In this document: positions 1 through 9,345 of the stretch, piece after piece | Layout: each line of letters starts with the position of its first letter | Numbering within the stretch: the stretch's first letter is position 1 | NCBI GenBank assembly: GCA_013813215.1 | Contig: JACCSC010000087.1 | Coordinates: forward strand, 1-16,404 | Direction of reading: 5' to 3' | Length of the DNA stretch: 16,404 nucleotides | Origin: Geodermatophilaceae bacterium | Lineage (GTDB): Bacteria; Actinomycetota; Actinomycetes; Mycobacteriales; Geodermatophilaceae | Position numbers and translations under genes: made by a program | Notes under the pieces: generated by a model | Told to the model about the DNA's origin: nothing | Databases searched by the model: none | The model's input: only the letters and a program-made list of their open reading frames with translations

Positions 1-420
1 CTGCTCGAGGGGCTGGTCTTCGCCGCCCGCATCGGCGCTGACCTCGCACGGTCCCTGCCGCCGCAGGGCGAGCCGGCCGACCAGGACCGGACCGTCGTGC
101 TCCTTGATCCATCCACCCGGCAGGACCTGACGCGCGCGATGACTGATGGCGCCGGTGTGCTCAGGACCGCACAATCACTGGCCGGTACGGCGAAAGCCCT
201 GGCGGAGCTGGAGAACCGCACCTCGTCGGCACCCTCACCCGCTGCGTGGGAAGCCACCGGCCTGCATGCCGTGGCTGCGGCCTTGGTCGCCGCAGCGGCC
301 CGCCGTGAGGAGACCCGCGGGACGCACTGGCGCGAAGACTTCCCCGATGTCTCGGACGCCTGGCGCGGCCACCTCGTCACGGCCCTGCAAGGCACATCGT
401 TCCGGCCGGTACCAGCATGA
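1..420 (+). CDS. nadB: L-aspartate oxidase, C-terminal fragment (5' end outside window)
   Basis: NadB oxidises L-aspartate to iminoaspartate, the first step of de novo NAD synthesis, using FAD. Only the last 139 codons are present, open from base 1 to the TGA at 418-420. The fragment opens with LLEGLVFAARIGADLA, the typical end of the FAD/capping region (family: 'SLLEGLVFG.R'), and continues into the alpha-helical C-terminal domain (helices around DLTRAMTDGAGVLRTAQSL and GLHAVAAALVAAAARREETRG, then HWREDFP). The R-EETRG-HxREDFP pattern is a hallmark of the NadB/SdhA C-terminal domain. The stop overlaps the nadC start as ATGA, so the two are translationally coupled. The identity rests on this motif and the nadC neighbour; catalytic residues lie outside the window. 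Confidence 0.92.
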   Translation: MLEGLVFAARIGADLARSLPPQGEPADQDRTVVLLDPSTRQDLTRAMTDGAGVLRTAQSLAGTAKALAELENRTSSAPSPAAWEATGLHAVAAALVAAAARREETRGTHWREDFPDVSDAWRGHLVTALQGTSFRPVPA

Positions 421-1313
421 CGCTGTCGCCACGCACCGTAGAGGCACTGACCCTGGCCGGCCTCGACCCGGTCGAGGTGGAGGCGCTCTGCATCCGCACG
501 CTGGCTGAGGACCTGGCGGGCGGGGTGGACGTGACCAGCGCAGCGACCATCGCTGCCGACCTCGTGGGCACGGCCGCCTTCGTCCCGCGGCAGGACGGGG
601 TGGTGGCTGGCATCGCGGTCGCCATGGCCTGCTTCGACGTCACCGGGCCGGTCACGTGGGGGCACGTCGGCAACGACGGCCCAGTGGTCAAGGGGACGAC
701 GGTCCTCGAGGTCACCGGACCGGTGCGCACGCTGCTGACCGCCGAGCGATCGGCCCTCAACCTGCTCTGCCACCTGTCCGGTGTCGCGACCCTCACGGCC
801 TCGTGGGTTGAGGCTGTCGCCGGCACCAGCGCGCAGATCCGTGACACTCGCAAGACGACTCCTGGCCTACGCGCGCTGGAGAAGGCTGCGGTTGTGACGG
901 GCGGTGGACGCAACCACCGGATGTCGCTGTCCGACGCTGCCCTCATCAAGGACAACCACGTGGTAGCCGCGGGTGGGGTGGTCCCCGCCTTCGAAGCGGT
1001 TCGCGCGCAATGGCCTGACCTCGAGGTCGAGGTGGAGTGCGACTCCGTCGCCCAGGTGCGAGAGGTAGTGGCGGCCGGCGCCGACCTCGTTCTGCTCGAC
1101 AACATGTCGCTCGATGACCTGCGTGCCTCGGTCGCGATCTGCAGGCCGGCCAGTGTCCGCACAGAAGCCTCCGGCGGCTTGACCCTGGACCGCGCCAGGG
1201 CCGTCGCCGAGACCGGCGTCGACTTCATCTCGGTCGGTGCGCTCACCCACTCGGCGCCGGTCCTCGACCTCGGCCTCGACCTGCAGGGAGTCCGCGATGC
1301 TGCTCACGGTTGA
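417..1313 (+). CDS. nadC: Nicotinate-nucleotide pyrophosphorylase (quinolinate phosphoribosyltransferase, carboxylating)
   Basis: Converts quinolinate plus PRPP to nicotinate mononucleotide, CO2 and PPi in cytosolic de novo NAD synthesis. The 298 residues are normal family length (about 280-300). Visible signatures are EDLAGGVDVTS near residue 31 (substrate/dimer loop), RDTRKTTPGLR at 142-152 with the phosphate/quinolinate-binding Arg and Lys, GGGRNHRMSL, KDNHV at 178-182, the VEVECDS strand, LLDNMS, and the C-terminal ASGG…VDFISVGALTHS phosphate-binding loop. The ATG is chosen because it overlaps the nadB stop (ATGA) and begins a family-typical N-terminus. The 3' end overlaps coaX by 17 bp, so nadB-nadC-coaX reads as one operon. 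Nothing unusual is seen. Confidence 0.97.
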   Translation: MTLSPRTVEALTLAGLDPVEVEALCIRTLAEDLAGGVDVTSAATIAADLVGTAAFVPRQDGVVAGIAVAMACFDVTGPVTWGHVGNDGPVVKGTTVLEVTGPVRTLLTAERSALNLLCHLSGVATLTASWVEAVAGTSAQIRDTRKTTPGLRALEKAAVVTGGGRNHRMSLSDAALIKDNHVVAAGGVVPAFEAVRAQWPDLEVEVECDSVAQVREVVAAGADLVLLDNMSLDDLRASVAICRPASVRTEASGGLTLDRARAVAETGVDFISVGALTHSAPVLDLGLDLQGVRDAAHG

Positions 1314-2052
1314 CGTCGGCAACACCAACATCGTGCTGGGCCTGTTCGACGGGCCCGAGCTGTTCGCCAGCTACCGGTTGCGGACCGACGCGAGGGTCAC
1401 CGCAGACGAGCTGGCCCTGCTCTTCCGAGGGCTCCTGAGCAGCCACCCTTCGCCGGACGGGGTCTCGGTCTGCTCCACCGTCCCCCAGGTGCTCGACCAG
1501 CTGCGGCTGATGTTCGACCGCTACTTCGCCGATGTGCCCACGGTCATCGTCGGCCCCGGTGTGAAGACCGGCGTGCCCCTGCTCTACGACAACCCGAAGG
1601 AGGTGGGACCGGACCGCGTCGTCAACACGCTGGCTGCCCACACGCTGTACGGCGGGCCTGCGATCGTCGTCGACTTCGGCACCTCCACCAACTTCGACGT
1701 GGTGTCGGAGAAGGGCGAGTTCATGGGTGGCGCTCTCGCCCCGGGCGTCGAGATCTCGGTGGACGCTCTCGCCGCCCGGGCGGCACGGCTGTTCAAGGTC
1801 GAGCTGGTCGAGCCGCGGTCGGTCATCGGCAAGACCACCGTCGAGGCACTGCAGAGCGGCCTGGTCTACGGCTTCGCGTCGCAGGTCGACGGGATGGTCG
1901 AGCGGATCTCGAAGGAGCTCGGCGCCCGGCCGATCGTGATCGCCACCGGCGGCTTGTCCTCCCTGATGGTGACCCTGTGCGAGACCATCGACGAGCACGA
2001 GCCCGACCTCACTCTGATCGGCCTGCGTCTGGTCTACGAGAAGAACACCTGA
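1297..2052 (+). CDS. coaX: Type III pantothenate kinase
   Basis: Phosphorylates pantothenate to 4'-phosphopantothenate, the first committed step of CoA synthesis (ASKHA-fold, cytosolic). The ATG at 1297 gives a 251-residue protein starting MLLTVDVGNTN, the defining phosphate-1 loop (D6 to N10) of CoaX. GPDRVVN at 104-110 and VVDFGTSTN around 126 (second phosphate/catalytic region) follow, then GGALAPG and the C-terminal ATGGLSSL loop. A longer in-frame start at 1237 adds 20 residues unlike the family and sits deep inside nadC, so I reject it. A GGGAG Shine-Dalgarno lies just upstream at about 1286-1290. Overlap with nadC indicates co-transcription. Length is normal (about 255). Confidence 0.96.
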   Translation: MLLTVDVGNTNIVLGLFDGPELFASYRLRTDARVTADELALLFRGLLSSHPSPDGVSVCSTVPQVLDQLRLMFDRYFADVPTVIVGPGVKTGVPLLYDNPKEVGPDRVVNTLAAHTLYGGPAIVVDFGTSTNFDVVSEKGEFMGGALAPGVEISVDALAARAARLFKVELVEPRSVIGKTTVEALQSGLVYGFASQVDGMVERISKELGARPIVIATGGLSSLMVTLCETIDEHEPDLTLIGLRLVYEKNT

Positions 2053-2073
2053 GCGGCGTACCGCCCCGTCCGT

Positions 2074-2139
2074 CTTGATCCACGGAGAGTTCCGAGCGGT
2101 TTCCCCGTCCAAAGCGCGTGAAAGCCTCCGTGGATCAAG
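2074..2139. repeat. Inverted repeat with perfect 14-bp arms (REP-like hairpin)
   Basis: The left arm CTTGATCCACGGAG (2074-2087) is exactly complementary to CTCCGTGGATCAAG (2126-2139), with a 38-base spacer. No T-tract follows, so it is not a classical terminator, although it lies 22 bases after the coaX stop and could still terminate or stabilise that transcript. Its position in a gene-free stretch with no protein-coding role suggests a repetitive extragenic palindrome, or a small inverted-repeat element. No second copy occurs in this window. Confidence 0.7.
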
Positions 2140-2186
2140 GGGCGCGCTTCGCCTGCGGGCGGGCGGCGCTCTGGCAGTCTGCGGCC

Positions 2187-2714
2187 ATGGCGCGGGTCAT
2201 CGTGGTCAACGGGACGATCGGGGCGGGGAAGTCCTCGACCGCGGCTGCGTTGCGTCATCACCTGGCAGCCGTCGGCCACCTGACTGCTGACATCGACCTC
2301 GACGCCCTGTGCCAGCTAAGCCCCGGACGCGACGCGGATCCGTTCAACAGCCGGCTCGGATTCGACAACCTCGCGGCGGTCTGGCCGAACTACGAGGCCC
2401 TTGGCACCGACTACCTCGTCGTAGCACGGGTCGTTGAGGATCCCGAAGACCGCCAGCGGTACGAACGGGCCCTGCCTGGATGCGACGTGCGCGTCGTGAG
2501 AGTCGTGGCCAGTCCCGCCGTCAGAGCCGCTCGGGTGGCTGCTCGGGAGATCGAGCAGCGCTCACGCGACTGGCACTTGGCCCGCAGCGACGGGCTTGCC
2601 GCACGACTGGCAGAGCTCGACCTGGATGACCTCGTGGTCGACAACGACGATCGCGACATCGCCAACGTCGCTGCGGAGATCCTGCAGCGACTGAAGTGGA
2701 CGTCTGATCGCTAG
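2187..2714 (+). CDS. Small P-loop NTPase, predicted nucleoside/small-molecule kinase (AAA_33-like)
   Basis: The 175-residue protein starts MARVIVVNGTIGAGKSS: a beta strand followed by a textbook Walker A motif (G9 to S16, GxxGxGKS). After it come a DIDLD acidic strand (about residue 35), a mid-protein Arg-rich helix RAARVAAREIEQRSRDW that could form a LID, and a C-terminal nucleotide-specificity-like strand DLDDLVVDNDDRD. This is the layout of small kinases such as the AAA_33, gluconate-kinase and cytidylate/adenylylsulfate kinase groups. The substrate cannot be assigned. An upstream GTG (2118) would extend it by 23 residues, but those codons run through the inverted repeat, so the ATG at 2187 is preferred. 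It sits between coaX and lysS as a likely accessory gene, with no link to either pathway visible. Confidence 0.75.
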   Translation: MARVIVVNGTIGAGKSSTAAALRHHLAAVGHLTADIDLDALCQLSPGRDADPFNSRLGFDNLAAVWPNYEALGTDYLVVARVVEDPEDRQRYERALPGCDVRVVRVVASPAVRAARVAAREIEQRSRDWHLARSDGLAARLAELDLDDLVVDNDDRDIANVAAEILQRLKWTSDR

Positions 2715-2717
2715 GCT
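2712..2717 (+). promoter_or_regulatory. Candidate -10 hexamer of a leaderless lysS promoter
   Basis: TAGGCT fits the actinobacterial TANNNT -10 pattern and lies 6 bases before the lysS GTG at 2724, so the transcript would start at or next to the start codon. No Shine-Dalgarno precedes this GTG, which agrees with leaderless translation. No clear -35 is seen. The hexamer overlaps the stop codon of the preceding kinase gene. Confidence 0.45.
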
Positions 2718-2723
2718 GCGCCG

Positions 2724-4226
2724 GTGACTGACCCGGTGGACGGCCCAGACCAGGCCGAGGACAGCGACCTGCCTGAGCAGGTCCGTGTGCGCCGCGAGAA
2801 GTACGACCGGCTGATCGCCGCCGGGAGCGCGCCATACGCCCTCGGCTACCCCCGCACCGCGATGGTCGCCGAGGTCCGCGAGCGGTTCGGCGGGCTCGTC
2901 ACCGACACTGCCTCCGGCGAGACCGTCTCCGTGGCCGGCCGGGTCTTGCTCAGCCGCACCGGCGGCAAGCTCTGCTTCGCCACCATCAGCGAGGGCGAGT
3001 CCCAGCTCCAGGTGATGATCAGCCTGGACGGTGTCGGCGAGCAGCGCCTGGCCGACTGGAAGTCCGACGTCGACCTCGGCGACCACGTCGGGGTCACCGG
3101 CGAGGTGATCAGCAGTCGGCGCGGGGAGCTCAGCATCCTGGCCACGTCGTGGGCCCTGACAGCCAAGGCGCTCCGGCCCCTTCCTGACAAGCACCGCGGG
3201 CTGACCGATCCCGAGGCCCGGGTCCGCCAGCGCTACCTCGACCTGGCGGTCAACCCGGCCAGTCGGCAGATGGTCCGCGACCGGGCCGCCGTGATCGCCT
3301 TCGTCCGGCTGACCTTGCAGGGGCTGGGCTTCGTCGAGGTGGAGACGCCGACGCTGCAGCTGGTCCACGGCGGCGCGGCCGCTAGGCCGTTCCACACCCA
3401 CGTGAACGCGCTCGACCTCGACGTCACCTTGCGGATCGCCTTGGAGCTGTACCTGAAAAGGGCAGTGGTCGGAGGAATCGACCGGGTCTTCGAGATCGGC
3501 AAGAACTTCCGCAACGAGGGCATTGACGCCACGCACTTCCCCGAGTTCACGATGCTCGAGTTCTACGAGAGCTATGGCGACTACGACACCGTCGCCGACC
3601 TGACCCGCGAGCTCGTCGTGGGTGCCGCCCGCGCCATCGGACGGACGCTGGTCTGCGACGGAGCGGTGGATCTCGAGCAGCCTTGGCGCAGTGCCACGCT
3701 CTTCGAGCTGGTCAGCGACGCCGTTGGTGAACCGGTCGACACCGGCACCGGTGCCGCCGCTCTCACGGCCCTGGCGGACAAGCACGACGTTGCACTGACC
3801 GTGGGCTGGACCGCCGGTGAGATCGCCCTTGAGCTGTTCGAGAAGCTGGTGGAGCACACCCTCGTCCAGCCGACCTTCGTGCGCGACTACCCCGTGGACG
3901 CAAGGCCTCTGGCTCGTCAGCACCGCCAGGACCCGCGACTCGCGGAGGCCTGGGACCTCGTGATCGGGGGTGTCGAGCTGGCCACCGGCTACTCCGAGCT
4001 GGTCGACCCCGTGGAGCAGCGCCGGCGGCTCACCGAGCAGTCGCGGAAGGCTGCCGGCGGCGACCCCGAGGCGATGCAGCTCGATGAGGACTTCCTGCGG
4101 GCACTCGAGCACGGCGCTCCACCGATGGGTGGTCAGGGGATGGGCCTCGACCGCCTCGTCATGCTGCTCACCGGCCAGCCGATCCGCGAGACGATCCTGT
4201 TCCCCCTGGTGCGACCAATTTCGTAA
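2724..4226 (+). CDS. lysS: Lysine--tRNA ligase (class II LysRS)
   Basis: Charges tRNA-Lys with lysine in the cytosol. The 500 residues match actinobacterial LysS (about 500). The N-terminal OB-fold anticodon-binding domain (about residues 60-165) includes SVAGRVLLSRTGGKLCFATI and GDHVGVTGEVISSRRGELSI. The class II catalytic core has motif 1 around GLGFVEVETPTLQ, motif 2 FEIGKNFRNEG at 256-266 with HFPEFTMLEFYESY after it, and motif 3 with GMGLDRLVMLL near 472-482. GVELATGYSEL is the lysine/ATP-site signature. There is no N-terminal membrane domain, so it is not the LysX lysyl-phosphatidylglycerol fusion. The start is GTG; the next residues align with family N-termini (SDLPEQVRVRREKYDRL). The following gene, lsr2, matches the mycobacterial lysS-lsr2-clpC1 order. 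Confidence 0.96.
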   Translation: MTDPVDGPDQAEDSDLPEQVRVRREKYDRLIAAGSAPYALGYPRTAMVAEVRERFGGLVTDTASGETVSVAGRVLLSRTGGKLCFATISEGESQLQVMISLDGVGEQRLADWKSDVDLGDHVGVTGEVISSRRGELSILATSWALTAKALRPLPDKHRGLTDPEARVRQRYLDLAVNPASRQMVRDRAAVIAFVRLTLQGLGFVEVETPTLQLVHGGAAARPFHTHVNALDLDVTLRIALELYLKRAVVGGIDRVFEIGKNFRNEGIDATHFPEFTMLEFYESYGDYDTVADLTRELVVGAARAIGRTLVCDGAVDLEQPWRSATLFELVSDAVGEPVDTGTGAAALTALADKHDVALTVGWTAGEIALELFEKLVEHTLVQPTFVRDYPVDARPLARQHRQDPRLAEAWDLVIGGVELATGYSELVDPVEQRRRLTEQSRKAAGGDPEAMQLDEDFLRALEHGAPPMGGQGMGLDRLVMLLTGQPIRETILFPLVRPIS

Positions 4227-4266
4227 AAGGATTGCCCTGGGGCTTTTTCCCCGGACGTCATTCAGG

Positions 4267-4272
4267 TACGTT
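4267..4272 (+). promoter_or_regulatory. Candidate -10 of the lsr2 promoter in an A/T-richer patch
   Basis: TACGTT (TANNNT type) lies 53 bases before the lsr2 ATG in a locally A/T-rich stretch (about 4218-4282) that contrasts with the surrounding GC-rich genes. The -35 region at a 17-base spacing reads TTTTTC, a poor match. A 6-bp hairpin (4237-4242 with 4249-4254) just downstream of lysS could act as a weak terminator or a regulatory structure. A/T-rich DNA is the known binding preference of Lsr2, so autoregulation is plausible but inferred. Confidence 0.35.
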
Positions 4273-4325
4273 TTCGCATTGCACCCAGGAGGGTGAAAGC
4301 AAAGAGCGACGAAAAGGGAGCGGAA

Positions 4326-4682
4326 ATGGCGCAGAAGGTTCAGGTGCTGCTCGTGTGCGACCTCCACGACAACGAGGTGGAGGGCAGCGAGGCCATCACC
4401 TTCGCGTTGGACGGCTCGACCTACGAGATCGACGTCTGCGCCCAGCACGCTGCCGAGCTGCGCGACTCCTTCGCCCGCTACGTGGGTGCCGCCCGCCGGG
4501 CCAGCCGCTCTGGCGCCAGCAGCTCCTCGTCCGGGCGCCGCAGCCGCTCCTCGAGTCGCCGTGGCGGAGACGAGCGCGTCGGTCAGATCCGCGAGTGGGC
4601 CCGCAACAACGGCCACAAGGTCAGCGAGCGCGGCCGGCTGTCGGCCTCCCTCGTCGAGGCGTACGAGGCCGCGAACCGCTAG
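4326..4682 (+). CDS. lsr2: Lsr2-type nucleoid-associated protein / xenogeneic silencer
   Basis: Lsr2 is the actinobacterial H-NS analogue that binds A/T-rich DNA in the minor groove, bridges it and silences foreign genes. The 118 residues compare with about 112 in the family. The N-terminal dimerisation domain (residues 1-58) begins MAQKVQVLLVCDLHDNEVEGSE and includes FALDGSTYEIDVC. A Ser/Arg-rich linker covers about 59-85. The C-terminal DNA-binding domain has IREWARNNGHKVSERGRLSASLVEAYEAA when read in two parts, with the RGR minor-groove hook. The ATG at 4326 is supported by AGGGAG at 4315-4320. A stronger AGGAGG at 4287-4292 directly abuts an in-frame GTG and is badly spaced for use. Its silencing role is relevant to the accessory island 6 kb downstream. 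Confidence 0.96.
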   Translation: MAQKVQVLLVCDLHDNEVEGSEAITFALDGSTYEIDVCAQHAAELRDSFARYVGAARRASRSGASSSSSGRRSRSSSRRGGDERVGQIREWARNNGHKVSERGRLSASLVEAYEAANR

Positions 4683-4714
4683 TAGGGCCGCCCCGATCCG
4701 CCGTACCCCCGCCC

Positions 4715-4767
4715 GATCTGCGTTCGTTCCCACGACCCGCCGTGCCGGGTGGGAGCAGGTGCAGATC
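4715..4767 (+). terminator. Two-tier hairpin downstream of lsr2, probable terminator
   Basis: The outer stem pairs GATCTGC (4715-4721) with GCAGATC (4761-4767). An inner stem pairs TCCCA plus CCCG (4728-4732, 4736-4739) with CGGG plus TGGGA (4746-4754), with one 3-base bulge. It begins 33 bases after the lsr2 stop and lacks a clear T-tract, as is common in actinobacteria. Its function is inferred from its position between lsr2 and the clpC promoter. Confidence 0.4.
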
Positions 4768-4785
4768 CGGCTCACAGCCAGCCTG

Positions 4786-4800
4786 TTCGCCCTGGGCGAA
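4786..4800. promoter_or_regulatory. Candidate ClgR operator upstream of clpC
   Basis: TTCGCCCTGGGCGAA is a perfect palindrome with 7-bp arms around a single central base. On the minus strand it fits the CGC-YNANR-GCG core with flanking A/A/C that I recall for the ClgR box of corynebacteria. ClgR is the known activator of clpC and clpP genes in actinobacteria. The site lies directly upstream of the candidate SigR-type promoter, in an activator position. The motif was matched by eye and from memory. Confidence 0.6.
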
Positions 4801-4810
4801 GGCATGATCG

Positions 4811-4837
4811 GGAACGCGCGCGACCTCTCCTCGGTTG
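4811..4837 (+). promoter_or_regulatory. Candidate SigR/SigH-type (thiol-oxidative stress) promoter for clpC
   Basis: GGAAC at 4811-4815, preceded by G, is followed after 17 bases by GGTTG at 4833-4837. This fits the SigH/SigR pattern SGGAAC-N17-22-SGTTS. clpC belongs to the SigR regulon in Streptomyces, to my knowledge. Transcription would begin near 4843, giving a leader of about 145 bases. A separate TANNNT hexamer, TAGTGT at 4934-4939, could mark a second, housekeeping promoter closer to the gene. The rest of the 4683-4987 gap shows no further gene. Confidence 0.5.
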
Positions 4838-4987
4838 CTACTAGTGCCGGCCGGAGATCCTCAGGAAACCTCCGGAACCGGGCACCTGCGCGGATGATTC
4901 GACAGTCACCTCTCGGGCGTCAGGCCCCGGCGTTAGTGTTCGAGAGGAACGGGCAAGCCGACGCCGCTGGCCCCTTGAGGAGCGCAC

Positions 4988-7522
<2,535 letters not shown>

Positions 7523-7535
7523 GTCCGCACGCCCG

Positions 7536-7578
7536 AAGGCCCGGCCCTCGCCCGTTCGCGGGTGAGGAGCCGGGCCTT
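7536..7578 (+). terminator. Strong intrinsic-type terminator hairpin after clpC
   Basis: A nearly continuous 19-bp stem pairs 7536-7554 with 7559-7578, with one bulged A at 7568 and one G-U pair. It is capped by a UUCG tetraloop (7555-7558) and begins 14 bases after the clpC stop. CCTTTCG follows rather than a long U tract. The stem is symmetric enough to work for both clpC and the converging mutY. A second, imperfect repeat (GGTGGTGA near 7611 with TCACCACC near 7648) lies between it and mutY. Confidence 0.8.
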
Positions 7579-7671
7579 CCTTTCGCGCGCCGTGTACGAC
7601 TTTGCCCCCCGGGTGGTGATCCAGCCGGCGGGATTGTCCGGTCTGCGTCACCACCGGAGGGGCAGAGTGGG

Positions 7672-8544
7672 TCACGGCAGGGCGTAGGTGCCGTCGGGGC
7701 GCTTGGCGGCCAGGCCGTCGGCGAGCAGGCTTGCCAGCGAGCGCTCGCGCTGGCCGTCGTCGGGCCAGACCACGTCCAGCGCCGTACGGTCGACCGGGTC
7801 GGGGGACCCGCGCAGGACGTCGAGCAGCAGGCCGCGGACCTGCCGGTCGGTGCCGCCGAAGCGCTGGGTGGCGCGTCGCGGTCCGTCGTACGCCGGCCGT
7901 CCGGCCCGCTGCCACGCACACCGCTCTGCGATCGGGCACCCGCCGCAGGCCGGCGACCGGGCGGTGCAGACCAGCGCCCCGAGTTCCATGAGCGCGACCG
8001 AGAACCGGGCGGCGGTGGCATCGTCGTTCGGCAGCAGGGCTTCGACGTAGGTCAGGTCACGCCTGGTCGACGGCGGGCCCGGATCGGCGTGGCCGGCGAC
8101 CGCGCGGGCGACGACCCGGCGGACGTTCGCGTCGACCACCGGCACCCGCCGGCCGAAGGCGAAGGCAGCGACCGCCCGGGCGGTGTACTCACCGATCCCG
8201 GGCAGGGCCAGCAGCGTCTGGACGTCGGCGGGCACGGCTCCTGCGTAGTGCTGCGCGATGACGACCGCCGCGGCGTGCAGCCGCAGCGCTCGACGCGGAT
8301 ACCCCAGCTTCCCCCAGGCCCGGATCGCTGCCGCGGGACCCGCGGTGGCCAGATCGGCCGGCTGCGGCCAGCGGTGCATCCACTCGGTCCAGACGGGCTG
8401 GACCCGGGCGACCGGGGTCTGCTGCAGCATGACCTCGCTGACCAGGACGGCCCACGGGCTGGTTCCGGGGCGCCGCCACGGCAGGTCGCGGGCGGCATCG
8501 GCGTACCACCGCAGGATGGGCTGGACCAGATTGTGCTCGGGCAT
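7672..8544 (-). CDS. mutY: A/G-specific adenine DNA glycosylase
   Basis: MutY removes adenine mispaired with 8-oxoguanine or guanine, preventing G:C to T:A mutation. From the ATG at 8544 the protein has 290 residues. Catalytic Glu37 (SEVMLQQT) and Asp138 (VVDANV) fall at exactly the E. coli MutY numbers, which supports this start over the ATG at 8619. The latter would add 25 residues and overlap the divergent gene. The helix-hairpin-helix is LPGIGEYTARA at 114-124. The [4Fe-4S] cluster ligands are C193, C200, C203 and C209 with C-x6-C-x2-C-x5-C spacing. The region after the cluster is about 80 residues, shorter than the E. coli NUDIX-like 8-oxoG-recognition domain, as is usual in actinobacteria. 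It lies in a genome-maintenance neighbourhood with disA and radA. Confidence 0.95.
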   Translation of the reverse strand: MPEHNLVQPILRWYADAARDLPWRRPGTSPWAVLVSEVMLQQTPVARVQPVWTEWMHRWPQPADLATAGPAAAIRAWGKLGYPRRALRLHAAAVVIAQHYAGAVPADVQTLLALPGIGEYTARAVAAFAFGRRVPVVDANVRRVVARAVAGHADPGPPSTRRDLTYVEALLPNDDATAARFSVALMELGALVCTARSPACGGCPIAERCAWQRAGRPAYDGPRRATQRFGGTDRQVRGLLLDVLRGSPDPVDRTALDVVWPDDGQRERSLASLLADGLAAKRPDGTYALP

Positions 8545-8597
8545 GGCCGATCGATGCTGCCACGGCGCGGCAGCCGGACGGCACGCCGTCGCAGGCT

Positions 8598-8603
8598 TAC
8601 GGT
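8598..8603 (+). promoter_or_regulatory. Candidate -10 of a leaderless promoter for the secreted/anchored protein
   Basis: TACGGT (TANNNT) is exactly 7 bases upstream of the GTG at 8611, so transcription would start on the start codon. No Shine-Dalgarno is present there. This helps choose the start and leaves a 66-bp divergent gap with mutY. No convincing -35 is seen. Confidence 0.45.
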
Positions 8604-8610
8604 CGGCTGC

Positions 8611-9330
8611 GTGCTGCATCCTGTCGGCTCGCTGCCCCCGCGCGTGTACTGGAAGCGTCGGCTGGCCGGCGTGGGCGTCGTCCTCGTGCTCGCCATCGTG
8701 CCGGTACTGCTCCTCACCGGCGGCGGTCAGTCCGAAGCCTCCGGTGAGAGCACCAAGCCGCAGACGACGAGCGCGGCCCAGACCCCCCAGCTCGACCTCG
8801 TCCCCGCGGAGTCGCTGTCACCGTCGACCACCGCGCCGAGTACGTCAGGCCCGCCCGGGACCTCAGGTGCGTCCACCACCTCCCCGGCCGCTACGACCGG
8901 CGCACCATCGACCAGCGCACCCCCGGCGGGCAGCGCGCCGCCGGTCGCCTGCACGGACGACGTCGTCGCCGTGACGGCGGGCTCGACGCAGCCGCAATGG
9001 ACGACCTCGGCCAAACCCGTCTTCCTGATGACGATCACGAACGCGGGCACCGTCCCGTGCACGCGTGATGTCGGCGCCAACCAGCAGGAGTGGGGTCTGT
9101 TCGCCGGCGAGCGCAGGCTGTGGGGCAGTAACGACTGCCAGGTCGAGCCGAGCACGAAGGTCCAGACCCTGCAGCCCGGACAGCAGATCACCGTCCAGGT
9201 CGAGTGGAGCGGGCTGACCTCAGAGTCCTCGTGTCAGCAGCCGCGCGAGCGGCTCGCGGCGGGGGAGTACCAGCTGCGTGCCCGGCTCGGGCAGGTGCTG
9301 AGCGGGAACTTCACCGTCGTCCTGCGCTGA
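8611..9330 (+). CDS. Membrane-anchored extracytoplasmic protein of unknown function
   Basis: The 239-residue protein begins LHPVGSLPPRVYWKRR, a short cytoplasmic basic stretch of a type I recall as recurring in uncharacterised actinobacterial proteins. One transmembrane segment follows at about 18-36 (LAGVGVVLVLAIVPVLLL). A long Ser/Thr/Pro/Ala-rich low-complexity linker covers about 40-108. A C-terminal globular domain (about 110-239) has four cysteines, in VACTDD, VPCTRDV, NDCQVE and SSCQQP, that could form two disulfides outside the cell. The domain's pattern of short beta strands, with 'TITNAGTVPCTRDVG', 'LQPGQQITVQVEWSG' and 'LAAGEYQLRARLG', suggests an immunoglobulin-like fold. The topology is N-in/C-out. 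The GTG start is supported by the leaderless promoter pattern; GTG at 8644 is the alternative. It converges on disA with only 15 bp between stops. Confidence 0.8.
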   Translation: MLHPVGSLPPRVYWKRRLAGVGVVLVLAIVPVLLLTGGGQSEASGESTKPQTTSAAQTPQLDLVPAESLSPSTTAPSTSGPPGTSGASTTSPAATTGAPSTSAPPAGSAPPVACTDDVVAVTAGSTQPQWTTSAKPVFLMTITNAGTVPCTRDVGANQQEWGLFAGERRLWGSNDCQVEPSTKVQTLQPGQQITVQVEWSGLTSESSCQQPRERLAAGEYQLRARLGQVLSGNFTVVLR

Positions 9331-9345
9331 TCCGCGCCGGTCGAC

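Noticed and set aside
377..1246. Minus-strand open frame opposite nadC
   Set aside because: Antisense shadow; Ser/Thr/Arg-rich composition typical of a wrong frame in high-GC DNA.
3438..3510. RIALELYLKR in LysS instead of the RIAPELYLKR form common in many LysRS enzymes
   Set aside because: Bacillus-type LysRS also has a non-proline residue here (RIAIEL), so it is ordinary variation.
2562..4805. 747-residue minus-strand open frame opposite lysS and lsr2
   Set aside because: Shadow frame of two well-supported genes; no start signals, no recognisable domains.
8545..8619. N-terminal extension of mutY to the ATG at 8619
   Set aside because: It would overlap the divergent gene, adds non-conserved residues, and shifts Glu37 and Asp138 away from the E. 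coli numbering matched by the 8544 start.
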